DNA of 64,000 bases from Nematostella vectensis (GCF_932526225.1 NC_064040.1:16177994-16241993), one strand, 5' to 3'; counted from the first letter of the stretch, positions 29,726 to 42,263 are shown. Program-made: numbers and translations. The notes: generated by a model not told the origin, from the letters alone.

Positions 29726-31531
29726 ACTTTGCAGGTCGAAAACACCCTATATTACTACTCAAAATTTATAAATAATTTTTTAAACGAGATATTTGAAAGC
29801 ATACGTTTGAAGCATTCCTAGCAAGAGTATTCTTTCTCGTCATCATTTTTACATGTGTCATTGCCCTCAGCAACAGGGCTCAAATTGCCTAAAACAACGA
29901 TTGCAGTAAAATATGAGAAGGTGCATGAACATTTTTTGTGCTCTGTTTCTTACATTCAGAGAAAACAACAGAGAAAAGTGAAATATATTGACTAAGCTAG
30001 GACGGCCAGTAAGTACTTTGAAACACCTGAGGTTAAACTTTGCATAGGTTCAGAAATGAGATTATAAGTGAAGAAGAACCGTGCCAGCTGATGTTTCTCA
30101 GGTCCGATACCTTTATCCTAGCGAAATACAGAGAAAAGAAGCACTTCTGGTAGCTGAGAAACTCAAGCCTATTTTACACTACACTACAGTCAACACAAAG
30201 CGTTCTTGATACCCGGGTATGGAAATTACATTTAAAGGTTGGAAAGAAAGTTATTTTCTACGGGGACTAGAACAGACAAAGACATGTAATCCCCGACCCG
30301 CTATCCGCGGAAGTTAGAGGGTGAGGGAAACAAATGATTTATAGGACAGAGTTGTTTGGCTCGGCTGAGTTTTCTAAAAGGAACCCCCATAAAAGCCAGG
30401 AGAGTCTGTGAGAAATTACTCAATAAGAAGGTAAATACATCAGCAGCAAAGGGCAGCACTGACCTACCTACCAATCTAAATGGAAAGTTGGCATTATCCT
30501 ATGGCCCAAAAAAGAATGTTTAACAGCTAGCTTACACTATTTTCTCGTATAAGCACCTTACCTCTTAATTCGCCTCTTATTCGAGGGAGGCGCTTATTTA
30601 ATAGACAATTACTTTGACTTTAAAAAAAACTTCAAAAGCCTTTTCATGCAGTTAAACCACATGTACGAGAATGAAGCCCTTATAGACCAAAAAAAACAAA
30701 GCTTCAGATGTTGCAGCCCATGGCAAACCAATCCTGAAGCAGGTTCAAATATAGCCTCTGTGTTGGCTCGCCCAAGAAGACGTAATGAGACTTCTTGATA
30801 AGGTAAGTTGCACTGGCAATATGGTACTTATCAGCCAGTACCTTGAAAGCTGTATGTTCCTTACATGTTTTTTGAGTTTGAAAAATGTGTTTTTTAATGG
30901 GAATACGTTTTTGGCAGTAACATTAGAGGAGAAATCACATAAATTTTGAGTTATGCACAGTATACATATAAAACATTTCTTAAAATGAAACCTGGATTTT
31001 TACAAATGCCTCAGGAAAAAGAAAATGTATCGTAAAATAGATTTTACGGTGTACATAAAGGAAACTCGATTAAAAGAATAGTTGTAGCGAGGTCGGGTTA
31101 ATTATCAACTTTTACAAAATAATAATATTGTAACAGTACCCTGTATGTAATTATGGACTTCATTTTTATTTTATAACATTATAAATAATTATTCGAAACT
31201 GTCCACTACACTTCATTAAATTTCGACAGAGAATCACACCTTAAAAACAAAATGTTTTTAAGCATCCTCAATTCTTCTTAGTGAGTTCTCTTGTGGCTTA
31301 CTCTTTCTAAGACTTGTCAAGATTGACAAGCTAACAGAACTTCTAGAAGGCAAGGTCATGGAAGATTGAAGAGTGTAATGATCTGTCAAGTCAACAAATC
31401 GATTAACTGTTCTTTACGGGTGTGGTGTCTTGAGTTTTCTCTCTTTGTTTCGGTTTGTTGGTAGAAATAATATGTAATAAATCTGTATCGAGGTTAAGAT
31501 TATGCGTGGGAGAACAGATTTGAATTATACT
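29726..31531. other. Intergenic, no gene recognised
   Basis: 1.8 kb of AT-rich DNA. A possible small exon ending LAQEDVMRLLDK with a GGTAAGTTG donor at 30801 stands alone and I do not call it. No repeats seen. Confidence 0.35.
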
Positions 31532-31733
31532 TACACCTATTTCAATAAAGGTTGTCAGTGCAAATGGCGATTGCCAAATGGCAGTTGTACGACCATGCGT
31601 TTCGAAGAATATGGATAAATCGAAACAATTATCCATTAAGGTTACCGATGCTTTGCGAATAATAAGTACCCATAAGCCATTTACCATTTGCCATTCGCCG
31701 TTTTTACTGACAACCTTCTGTGAAATAGGTGTA
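31532..31733. mobile_element. MITE, AGGTTGTCAGT family
   Basis: The left end TACACCTATTTCAATAAAGG then TTGTCAGT pairs with the right end, whose reverse complement is TACACCTATTTCACAGAAGG then TTGTCAGT. The arms continue through ATGGCGATTGCC/ACGGCGAATGGC. About 200 bp, no ORF. A diverged relative lies at 52024-52275. Confidence 0.7.
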
Positions 31734-32842
31734 TGGGAAGATAATCGAGGTGCTGTAATTTCTTGAGTATTTCACTGCTGTGAATTCGAGTTGTTTTCCA
31801 AAGGATTGGAAATTGTAATTGAACAGTACAGAATTATTTTGATTTGCCAACGACCATAAAGATTAAAATTTTCTTATAGGTCTAATTAAACATTTGGGAT
31901 CTATTTTCAGGTCACAAACCTTGAAATGTCTCTTGATAAGATGGTAAGAGCTTCAAGGAACTGCGCCCAGTGCAGGAGGCACTCTTCAAGTTCTTCAAAG
32001 CTGAGACCTGAGCGATGTTGAGGATGGAGAAAATGGAGCGCATGGAGAAAATGTGTCTAAGTGAATTGCTATGTATTAGTAGTAAGCCAAGTAAAAAACT
32101 CACCTGTTTTCAAAGAATTTCAATTATTTGCAACTTTGCTATATTTGTAAGTATGTTATTATTGTATTTTGACAAAAGTAGGCTGTGGGAGAATTGGAAG
32201 GGGTAATTGGATGCAAGGTCACTAATTCAATATTATTAAGGGGGGTGGGGGTGTGGATACTAGGGTACCTGCTAGGATTATACAAAGAGAAGAAGAGCCC
32301 TTAAGATCTAAACTTATTAGTCTTTTATGCTGAATTAATACATTTCTTTTGAAGAGAGATAATCTGGATTAGTCACATTCTTTCCAGAAGGACCTAATAT
32401 ATCTAACAACAAGGCATGATGCTAAAAAGTCCCAGGACTCCCACTCCAGTTTAATCGATGGTCAGTCCTGGGCAAAAGAGGTATTGTTCTCTACGCCAAG
32501 TCTGGCCTCCTTCCAAGCAAGTGAGATCATCAAACTTCAAGAAAGCTGCCCTGGCCATATCTGAGTCAGGGGAGGATGGCGAGGCAAGGTACCATAATAT
32601 TGACTTGTGAACAACTGTTCTACCAAGAAAATGCAAAGTGGTTACTTTATTCGTTGTTTTTGGATATTGGTTTTACAATACAGTATGGTAGAACTTTAGG
32701 AACTTACAGAAGTTCTTTGTTGAATGGAGTAATTGGATTCTGGATGGCAGTAACTGCGGGAACAAGGGGGAGGTGCCTAATATCTAATTCGTGGAAATTA
32801 TCTTTTTCATAATCCCCAAATGTTCTTGTAGTTTTCTATTGG
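31734..32842. other. Intergenic, no gene recognised
   Basis: No exon with a motif. Short frames at 32015-32206, 32451-32636 and 32576-32812 are not convincing. Confidence 0.35.
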
Positions 32843-33621
32843 TTAAGGGCCTATGGTATCTCGTTGCTACGAAAGGGAAAAGCGCTACATTCGGTTAAAT
32901 AGACTAGAATCGCCGCGCGCCTGCCAACTCGATTCCGTGGCCCAGTTGTTAGTGCGTTTGACTCGGAAGCAAGCGTCCCGGGTTCAAACCCCGGTCGAGT
33001 CTTTTTCTTCGAAACTCCAGATAAAATTTTCCTTTTTCTTTTTTTCCAAGAGATTGAAATAAACTTTCGACATTTTGTAGAAAAAAATGCAATTTTTATA
33101 TGTTTTTCGAGAATAAAAATAGATGGCGAAAAAACAAGATGGCGGCCATTTCCGCGCGAGAAAAACACGTTAATTTTGAACATTTTACAACAATTATGAT
33201 TTTATTTTCTATCAAACCATTGGTATAACCATTCCTAACAACTTAGCTCATGGGATTTTTGATTTTTGAAGAAATGAAAAAGTTATTACCAAATATGTGC
33301 TTTTCGAAGAACATAAAAATTCGTCATTTCTCGCGGTATCAAAATTTCGCAAATGCGATGCGTGAACTTTTAGAAAATAGTAATGTTAAAATATTTCTGT
33401 AAAATTTTTTTGTTAGATTTGAACAGTAGCTTCTCCGACAAGTTTTTCTGTTCTGGGTCACTTGACCATGGAAGGGGTCTGATGACGTCATCACTTGTGT
33501 CATTTATGTCTAAAACACTTATGTTGAAAGTTCCAAGAGATTTGACAAAAAACAGAAGCTTTTATAAAACAAACAAATTTCCCTAGCAACTGACTCAAAA
33601 GATAATACCGTAGGCCCTTAA
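32843..33621. mobile_element. TTAA-flanked MITE carrying a tRNA-like unit
   Basis: The element starts TTAAGGGCCTATGGTATCTC and ends with the inverted form of TTAAGGGCCTACGGTAT, so a 17-bp inverted end includes TTAA on both sides. TTAA duplication is the hallmark of piggyBac-type transposons. The interior (779 bp) is non-coding apart from a tRNA-derived segment at 32926-33001. Confidence 0.65.
32926..33001 (+). repeat. tRNA-derived pol III promoter segment (tRNA-Arg-like, degenerate)
   Basis: A box TGGCCCAGTTGTTAGTGCG and B box GGTTCAAACC are both near consensus and correctly spaced. A T arm (CCGGG/TTCAAAC/CCCGG) is perfect and the acceptor stem AACTCGA/TCGAGTC pairs at six of seven positions. 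The anticodon arm (loop about CTCGGAA) has a mismatched closing pair and the D arm relies on wobble pairs, so I doubt a working tRNA. A T5 terminator (CTTTTTC) follows at 33001. Best read as a SINE-type or transposon-borne tRNA derivative. Confidence 0.6.
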
Positions 33622-34028
33622 ATATATTGATTTGATCTTGTTTGGTGGTCTAAAAGACAAAGATTATGTCATTGGCCTTTTTTGGAGGTTAAACTTCACA
33701 AAGTTGACATCATTTAATATAGTTATTTTAACTTATGTTGATGATGTCAAGGTTTTAAAGTCGACCCTCAAAAACGCTGCAGCTGCCTCTGTAGAGGCGG
33801 GCCCATCTTTATATAAAGAACAAGTCAGAGGCCAAGTCACAAGGTTTGTGAGTTGTGCTTCTTGAATACTATGCCTTTTTACCTATTCGGTAGCCTCTGT
33901 ATCATTCAATTATATTTTTTATTTGAATGTGGCAATACTGTACTTCAGCTACAACAGGGCATGGCATTCAGGCTTGTCACTTCATGTCATAACGCCATGG
34001 AAAAAGGTTCATAGTCAATCCTTTTCAA
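33622..34028. other. Non-coding, nothing recognised
   Basis: A 77-codon plus frame (33632-33865) has no motif. No repeats. Confidence 0.3.
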
Positions 34029-34289
34029 TTTACAGTGAGGACACTGAAAGCGGGCCATGCTGAACAACTTTGACCAATCAGATTCGGCTTTAACACCGTT
34101 AACATTATGAAAAATAAGTTCCAGCTAATCAGGTTAGGGTGTTCCCACACTCAGTCGACTACACGTACGAGGTCAAAGAAACAACGTCCGGCGTTTCTCA
34201 TTGGCTGAACCTTTTTTAATGTTTACGGTGTTCAAGCCTATTCTGATTGGTTGTTCAGCATGGCCCGCTTTCTTTGTCCTCACTGTAAA
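34029..34289. mobile_element. MITE with about 75-bp inverted arms, Tc1/mariner-like ends
   Basis: Left arm TACAGTGAGGACACTGAAAG and onward (GCGGGCCATGCTGAACAAC, CCAATCAGA) matches the reverse complement of the right arm almost throughout. The outer bases are TA followed by CAGTGAGGAC, the typical TA target and CAGT start of Tc1/mariner-type elements. No ORF over 261 bp. It would fold into a long hairpin. Confidence 0.8.
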
Positions 34290-36069
34290 GTGAGCTAGAT
34301 GACAATAGTCTCCAAGAACCCAAGATGGCCGACAAAACAAAACGTGTTTTGTTAAATTTCGAGATGTTCAGTTTAAAGTACGTTTGGGAAGTTATAAAGG
34401 ACATGCTACTCTGTCATTGAAGCACAAAACTATTTGTGTTTCAATTACTTTGAGGTTAAACATTAGATAGACTGGACTATTTAGACAATTTCTAGGCTTA
34501 ACTGGAAGCACGGTCATCCACTCAAAGCGAAACAATATATTGTACTTATTACAGACAAAAGTTATTTTTATAAGCTTGGAAGATTTTTTTGGTTTCTTTA
34601 CTAATTTTTACTGTTTTCATGTTACCCAAAATAACGCTTAAATACACCTTAAACCGTGCAGCCAATGTTTTGCAAGTGATACAGTGGCTGTTATTAATAA
34701 TAATTTCATTTTCCATACAGGGTGCTTTTTGACCGAATGTATCACGACGACATTCGTTGTTGGCCAATTCGCAGTGTCACAGAGAAATGAAAGGCGTGGC
34801 CAGCTTGACAAACCTAGTGGAGGTGGAACATCTGCAGAATGGGCTGAAGTGGATGATCAACAATTTGTCCATGGAGGGCGTCAGTAGTAACTCTGGACTG
34901 ACACTTGTGTCAGCCCTTTCTCTAGGCCGCCACTCTGCGTGGATTGGCCCAGGGCCTTGCCCAGACCACGGGAATTAGGATACTTTGTCAGCGATTTCTT
35001 AATAAAATAAACACCCGAGCCCTCTCCGAAACTAATTTCGTATTTAGGTTCTATATAAAATAAGAAGGAAGTGAAGCCTAGCTCGATTCCATTGTTCGAA
35101 AAGCTGCCTTGTACAGCGCAGAATGTTTGGGCAACCATTGCTGTGAAATATGAGAAGTCCGAGAAAAGATTTTATTAAAATTTTTGGTTTGAGCGAAGGA
35201 CCGCCGAATCACGGTAGAAATAGAATTTGAGGATACATTTTCAACCACACAAATTAAGTGTGATTAAGTTTCCAAGCTTTTAAATTCCTAGTAAATCCTA
35301 GTAATTCCTAGTAAATCTAGTATTCATTCAAATATATTTGCCGTTTATTTGGTTAAAACTTGTCTTTTTAACTCGCAGAGTTTTGTCAAACTTGTCGAAC
35401 ACATGTATCGGATGCAAGGTTTTACCCGGATGGGACTTTTGAACCCTGCCCACGATGCATCGCGTGCCGAGATTTGAAAATCATGTATACCCCCTTTCAT
35501 TTTCTAGAGCTCACGTATACTAGCATCACTAGTCTTACGGGGGATCAACATCTCGAGCGATCAGATGATGTGAGCAGCACAAAAAGAGAAGGCTGTTATA
35601 CCTTTCATTTTTACACTGTGAAAATAGGTCGAATCAAAGAAAGACGTTGAAATGCAGAGAGTGCGTGATTTTAGGCGCGTTGTTAGACCTAACAACGTCC
35701 ATAATTGCAGTTAAGTTTTAATTCGGTTTGAGCCCTAGATTAACTTTATTTTATGTAGAGAGAAATCCAGATTCTTGTTTTTTCCAAATCTCAGGTAACA
35801 TGAAAAAGTAACTTGTCGTTATATTCGACTAGTGCATTTGAGAAATTCGAACAACATCCAGCCATCCCAAACTGTTTATGCTAAAGTTAACCTTTCAAAT
35901 CATCTTCATAACCATCTTAATCATGGTAAAATGTTTTTAAAGAATAAAAACAGTGCATCATTCTTTTGTGTGCATGTGTAAATTCTCTAAGGTTAACAAT
36001 TCAGTAACAATCTGCGTTCTATAAAAATCAGGGGCATAGGAGTTTTAATATAAGGGGACAAAGAGCGGT
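34290..36069. other. Intergenic, with one candidate Cys-rich exon
   Basis: Mostly AT-rich. A frame at 34757-34978 (LVEVEHLQNGLKWMINNL) is open after a CATACAG acceptor but unrecognised. The only motif-bearing stretch is 35379-35484. Confidence 0.3.
35379..35484 (+). other. Candidate exon with TNF-receptor-like Cys-rich repeat
   Basis: After a polypyrimidine tract and CGCAG, the plus strand reads FCQTCRTHVSDARFYPDG, then CPRCIACRDLK. The C-x2-C...F-x-P-D-G...C-x2-C-x2-C pattern resembles a TNF-receptor cysteine-rich domain, a family expanded in corals. A GTATAC donor follows at 35485. No neighbouring exon could be joined, so this is tentative. Confidence 0.3.
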
Positions 36070-38045
36070 TTGCAAGACATTTCACCTGCATGTTTTATAC
36101 TGTCCCATTTACCGTTTGCAAGACATTTCACCTGCATGTTTTATCCCATTTACTGTATTTCACCTGCATGTTTTATCCCATTTACTGTATTTCACCTGCA
36201 TGTTTTATCCCATTTACTGTATTTCACCTGCATGTTTTATCCCATTTACTGTATTTCACCTGCATGTTTTATCCCATTTACTGTATTTCACCTGCATGTT
36301 TTATCCCATTTACTGTATTTCACCTGCATGTTTTATCCCATTTACTGTATTTCACCTGCATGTTTTATCCCATTTACTGTATTTCACCTGCATGTTTTAT
36401 CCCATTTACTGTATTTCACCTGCATGTTTTATCCCATTTACTGTATTTCACCTGCATGTTTTATCCCATTTACTGTATTTCACCTGCATGTTTTATACTA
36501 TCCCATTTACTGTATTTCACCTGCATGTTTTATACTGTCCCATTTACTGTATTTCACCTGCATGTTTTATACTATCCCATTTACTGTATTTCACCTGCAT
36601 GTTTTATCCCATTTACTGTATTTCACCTGCATGTTTTATCCCATTTACTGTATTTCACCTGCATGTTTTATCCCATTTACTGTATTTCACCTGCATGTTT
36701 TATCCCATTTACTGTATTTCACCTGCATGTTTTATCCCATTTACTGTATTTCACCTGCATGTTTTATACTGTCCCATTTACTGTATTTCACCTGCATGTT
36801 TTATACTGTCCCATTTACTGTATTTCACCTGCATTTTTTATACTGTCCCATTTACTGTATTTCACCTGCATGTTTTATACTGTCCCATTTACTGTATTTC
36901 ACCTGCATGTTTTATCCCATTTACTGTATTTCACCTGCATGTTTTATCCCATTTACTGTATTTCACCTGCATGTTTTATCCCATTTACTGTATTTCACCT
37001 GCATGTTTTATCCCATTTACTGTATTTCACCTGCATGTTTTATCCCATTTACTGTATTTCACCTGCATGTTTTATCCCATTTACTGTATTTCACCTGCAT
37101 GTTTTATCCCATTTACTGTATTTTGGCTGCATGTTTTATCCCATTTACTGTATTTCACCTGCATGTTTTATCCCATTTACTGTATTTCACCTGCATGTTT
37201 TATCCCATTTACTGTATTTCACCTGCATGTTTTATCCCATTTACTGTATTTTGGCTGCATGTTTTATCCCATTTACTGTATTTCACCTGCATGTTTTATC
37301 CCATTTACTGTATTTCACCTGCATGTTTTATCCCATTTACTGTATTTCACCTGCATGTTTTATCCCATTTACTGTATTTCACCTGCATGTTTTATCCCAT
37401 TTACTGTATTTCACCTGCATGTTTTATCCCATTTACTGTATTTCACCTGCATGTTTTATACTGTCCCATTTACTGTATTTCACCTGCATGTTTTATACTG
37501 TCCCATTTACTGTATTTCACCTGCATGTTTTATCCCATTTACTGTATTTCACCTGCATGTTTTATCCCATTTACTGTATTTCACCTGCATGTTTTATCCC
37601 ATTTACTGTATTTCACCTGCATGTTTTATCCCATTTACTGTATTTCACCTGCATGTTTTATCCCATTTACTGTATTTCACCTGCATGTTTTATCCCATTT
37701 ACTGTATTTCACCTGCATGTTTTATACTGTCCCATTTACTGTATTTCACCTGCATGTTTTATCCCATTTACTGTATTTCACCTGCATGTTTTATCCCATT
37801 TACTGTATTTCACCTGCATGTTTTATCCCATTTACTGTATTTCACCTGCATGTTTTATCCCATTTACTGTATTTCACCTGCATGTTTTATCCCATTTACT
37901 GTATTTCACCTGCATGTTTTATCCCATTTACTGTATTTCACCTGCATGTTTTATCCCATTTACTGTATTTCACCTGCATGTTTTATCCCATTTACTGTAT
38001 TTCACCTGCATGTTTTATCCCATTTACTGTATTTTGGCTGCAAGA
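36070..38045. repeat. 32-bp satellite, about 60 copies
   Basis: The unit starts TTTCACCTGCATGTTTTATC and continues CCATTTACTGTA. A 35-bp variant has TTTTATACTGTCCCATTT in place of TTTTATCCCATTT and occurs in clusters near 36490-36570, 36765-36890, 37450-37510 and 37727. A variant with TTTTGGCTGC instead of TTTCACCTGC occurs three times (37123, 37250, 38032). There is no stop codon in the three forward frames, so open frames of over 650 codons exist in all three. They are artefacts of the repeat. Copies are nearly identical, suggesting recent expansion. Confidence 0.95.
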
Positions 38046-38075
38046 GGGGGCTGCGCTCTACACAGGATTGTGAAA

Positions 38076-38534
38076 CATAATTACTTATCTACAACATAAT
38101 TACTTATCTACAACATAATTACTTATCTACAACATAATTACTTATCTACAACATAATTACTTATCTACAACATAATCACTTATCTACAACATAATCACTT
38201 ATCTATAACATAATTACTTATCTACAACATAATCACTTATCTACAACATAATCACTTATCTACAACATAATCACTTATCTACAACATAATCACTTATCTA
38301 CAACATAATCACTTATCTACAACATAATCACTTATCTACAACATAATCACTTATCTACAACATAATTACTTATCTACAGCATAATTACTTATCTACAGCA
38401 TAATTACTTATCTACAGCATAATTACTTATCTACAGCATAATTACTTATCTACAGCATAATTACTTATCTACAACATAATTACTTATCTACAACATAATT
38501 ACTTATCTACAACATAATTACTTATCTACAACCT
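38076..38534. repeat. 19-bp tandem repeat, about 24 copies
   Basis: Unit ACAACATAATTACTTATCT with two main variants: ATCACT in place of ATTACT (block 38170-38350) and ACAGCAT in place of ACAACAT (block 38375-38460). The variants are clustered, as expected from local duplication. Confidence 0.95.
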
Positions 38535-39000
38535 TTTCATAACTCCCTTTCAAAGATGCCACCGATATAGAAAACACAGATAATTCGGCCTAGAGTGGGA
38601 ATTATATGATCGTTACTTACAAGAAAAAGGGCACTTTCAGCGGGTGTGACGTCATCGGAAAATATGAGGCCATATGACAAAACTTGTGTATTTACGGAAG
38701 AGGGAGCGAGCAGACTTAAAAATTAAGACGTAAAATTCGAGGTGAGCAAACACGGCGCCCTTTTTTTTTCTTTCAAAAAATGATCACCACAGCATGCGGG
38801 ACCACGTTAAGCTGACTAACACAAAAGGCAACAGAAACGGCCGAAAAAATCGGCAAAAGGAGGCGCCGACGTTTTCTTTTGATCTACAGTTACGGCTACA
38901 GTCATTCTCAAGTACGCTAGATAGAGAAACAAATTGCCAAACGGTTACAAAAACTTATAAAAAAAACTTACGACATTAATGCACATCAGGAGCAACTGTC
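38535..39000. other. Non-coding, between satellites
   Basis: No gene recognised. A basic 61-codon frame at 38794-38979 has no motif. Confidence 0.3.
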
Positions 39001-39180
39001 TTATCACAGTGTGCCTTTGACGGAGTCCTGGACAAGATTAAAATCCTGGTGAAACTGGGAGATAATGTCAATAAAAGAGACCATTTCGGTTGGACTGCGT
39101 TACACTGCTGCGAGTGAGGGCTATGGAGCTGCTGCTATCTATTACAGCACGGAGCGAGCCTAAGTATCAGGGATTACAAA
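39000..39180 (+). pseudogene. Ankyrin-repeat exon remnant
   Basis: The plus strand reads LVKLGDNVNKRDHFGWTALH, an ankyrin repeat start (G-x-T-A-L-H). The next repeat (SEGYGAAA, then LLQHGASLSIRDYKG) is present but needs a frame change at about 39115. A possible acceptor TTATCACAG precedes at 39009. It sits directly before the 53-bp satellite. Remnant of a gene related in type to 21437-22521. Confidence 0.55.
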
Positions 39181-39234
39181 GGGAGTCTAACCGGTCCATG
39201 TCGCAGACGATGACATTTAACCTCTTCTCCGATA

Positions 39235-41775
39235 AACATATGAGAACATTGCCTATAACAGACGATGAAATTTGCACCTCAGATATAAAAAAAATGAAAA
39301 CATTGCCTATAACAGACGATGAAATTTGCACCTCAGATATAAAAAAATGAAAACATTGCCTATAACAGACGATGAAATTTGCACCTCAGATATAAAAAAA
39401 ATGAAAACATTGCCTATAACAGAGGATGAAATTTGCACCTCAGATATTAAAAAAAATAAAAACATTGCCTATAACAGACGATGAAATTTGCACCTCAGAT
39501 ATAAAAAATAAAAACATTGCCTATAACAGACGATGAAATTTGCACCTCAGATATAAAAAAAATGAAAACATTGCCTATAACAGACGATGAAATTTGCACC
39601 TCAGATATAAAAAAATGAAAACATTGCCTATAACAGACGATGAAATTTGCACCTCAGATATAAAAAAAATGAAAACATTGCCTATAACAGACGATGAAAT
39701 TGCACCTCAGATATAAAAAAATGAAAACATTGCCTATAACAGACGATGAAATTTGCACCTCAGATATAAAAAAATGAAAACATTGCCTATAACAGACGAT
39801 GAAATTTGCACCTCAGATATAAAAAAAATGAAAACATTGCCTATAACAGACGATGAAATTTGCACCTCAGATATAAAAAAATGAAAACATTGCCTATAAC
39901 AGACGATGAAATTGCACCTCAGATATAAAAAAATGAAAACATTGCCTATAACGGACGATGAAATTTGCACCTCAGATATAAAAAAATGAAAACATTGCCT
40001 ATAACAGACGATGAAATTTGCACCTCAGATATAAAAAAATGAAAACATTGCCTATAACAGACGATGAAATTTGCACCTCAGATATAAAAAAAATGAAAAC
40101 ATTGCCTATAACAGACGATGAAATTTGCACCTCATATAAAAAAATGAAAACATTGCCTATAACAGACGATGAAATTTGCACCTCAGATATAAAAAAATGA
40201 AAACATTGCCTATAACAGACGATGAAATTTGCACCTCAGATATAAAAAAAATGAAAACATTGCCTATAACAGACGATGAAATTTGCACCTCAGATATAAA
40301 AAAATAAAAACATTGCCTATAACAGACGCTGAAATTTGCACCTCAGATATAAAAAAAATGAAAACATTGCCTATAACAGACGATGAAATTTGCACCTCAG
40401 ATATAAAAAAATGAAAACATTGCCTATAACAGACGATGAAATTTGCACCTCAGATATAAAAAAAATGAAAACATTGCCTATAACAGACGATGAAATTTGC
40501 ACCTCAGATATAAAAAATAAAAACATTGCCTATAACAGACGATGAAATTTGCACCTCAGATATAAAAAAAATGAAAACATTGCCTATAACAGACGATGAA
40601 ATTTGCACCTCAGATATAAAAAAATGAAAACATTGCCTATAACAGACGCTGAAATTTGCACCTCAGATATAAAAAAAATGAAAACATTGCCTATAACAGA
40701 CGATGAAATTTGCACCTCAGATATAAAAAAATGAAAACATTGCCTATAACAGACGATGAAATTTGCACCTCAGATATAAAAAAAATGAAAACATTGCCTA
40801 TAACAGACGATGAAATTTGCACCTCAGATATAAAAAAAATGAAAACATTGCCTATAACAGACGATGAAATTTGCACCTCAGATATAAAAAAATGAAAACA
40901 TTGCCTATAACAGACGATGAAATTTGCACCTCAGATATAAAAAAAATGAAAACATTGCCTATAACAGACGATGAAATTTGCACCTCAGATATTAAAAAAA
41001 TAAAAACATTGCCTATAACAGACGATGAAATTTGCACCTCAGATATAAAAAATAAAAACATTGCCTATAACAGACGATGAAATTTGCACCTCAGATATAA
41101 AAAATGAAAACATTGCCTATAACAGACGATGAAATTTGCACCTCAGATATAAAAAAATGAAAACATTGCCTATAACAGACGATGAAATTTGCACCTCAGA
41201 TATAAAAAAATGAAAACATTGCCTATAACAGACGATGAAATTTGCACCTCAGATATAAAAAAAATGAAAACATTGCCTATAACAGACGATGAAATTTGCA
41301 CCTCAGATATTAAAAAAATAAAAACATTGCCTATAACAGACGATGAAATTTGCACCTCAGATATAAAAAATAAAAACATTGCCTATAACAGACGATGAAA
41401 TTTGCACCTCAGATATAAAAAAAATGAAAACATTGCCTATAACAGACGATGAAATTTGCACCTCAGATATAAAAAAATGAAAACATTGCCTATAACAGAC
41501 GATGAAATTTGCACCTCATATAAAAAAATGAAAACATTGCCTATAACAGACGCTGAAATTTGCACCTCAGATATAAAAAAAATTGAAACATTGCCTATAA
41601 CAGACGATGAAATTTGCACCTCAGATATAAAAAAATAAAAACATTGCCTATAACAGACGATGAAATTTGCACCTCAGATATAAAAAATAAAAACATTGCC
41701 TATAACAGACGATGAAATTTGCACCTCAGATATAAAAAAAATGAAAACATTGCCTATAACAGACGGTGAAATTTT
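39235..41775. repeat. 53-bp satellite, about 48 copies
   Basis: The unit starts GAAAACATTGCCTATAACAG and continues ACGATGAAATTTGCACCTCA and GATATAAAAAAAT. The poly-A part varies from 5 to 9 A. A few copies have GACGCTGAA (40328, 40649, 41551) or lack GA in CAGATAT. Larger blocks recur, for instance 40871-41090 and 41189-41400, which points to higher-order duplication. The short open frames repeated along it are artefacts. Confidence 0.95.
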
Positions 41776-42263
41776 GCCCTTCCGATATCATATGAGAACA
41801 TTTGGCAGCCTGCTATTTTATAGACATCGAACTGTGCATGTATAGAAAATTAACATAAACTTATATCAATTCCTGTTTACTTTTCAAGGACTATTTAATC
41901 AATATCTTATGGCCGATAGCGCGCGAGAAACTTATGGTATATACTAAACTTTAAAATATCACTCAGGTGTGCGTTTTCCAGCGTATTCCATTCATGTCAT
42001 CGTTTCATAGAAACTCGTGTCAAAGTTCCCGTCCTGTCCCCTCTGTGTATAAGAGCTTTGTACTATTGTTTAAAAAATAATAAAAATGGTTTACAACTTT
42101 TGCTTCAAATATTTATTGTTTACCAATCTTGGAGTCAGCACTCGTCCGATTTCACAATTCATGTTTTAAAATTGCAACGCCCTTTTCATGATAATGCCCA
42201 AATTTACCCGATAATTGTACTACAATGATTTATATATGTTTTCCTTTCCGTTCGTTTTGACAT
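41776..42263. other. 3' region of the lectin-ML gene
   Basis: Lies downstream of the minus-strand stop at 42264. A TTTATT at about 42108 (AATAAA on the minus strand) is a possible polyadenylation signal about 155 bp after the stop. No other gene. Confidence 0.35.

Noticed and set aside
29448-29821. Open frames in the 33-bp minisatellite
   Set aside because: Product of a period divisible by three. Residues follow the repeat and no known domain occurs.
32926-33001. Functional tRNA gene
   Set aside because: The anticodon arm does not close well, the D arm depends on wobble pairs and the unit lies inside a repeat element, so I call it tRNA-derived instead.
32851-33183. 110-codon minus frame with TRPGFEPGT
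   Set aside because: This peptide is the known false translation of a tRNA-derived sequence read backwards. The DNA is explained by the tRNA-like segment.
36070-38099. Three open frames of 654-669 codons in the 32-bp satellite
   Set aside because: All three forward frames are open because the 32-bp unit happens to lack stops. The peptides are only the repeat and shift frame each unit, so they are not genes.
36070-41775. Possible CRISPR array
   Set aside because: Units are contiguous tandem copies without unique spacers, and the DNA is clearly eukaryotic.
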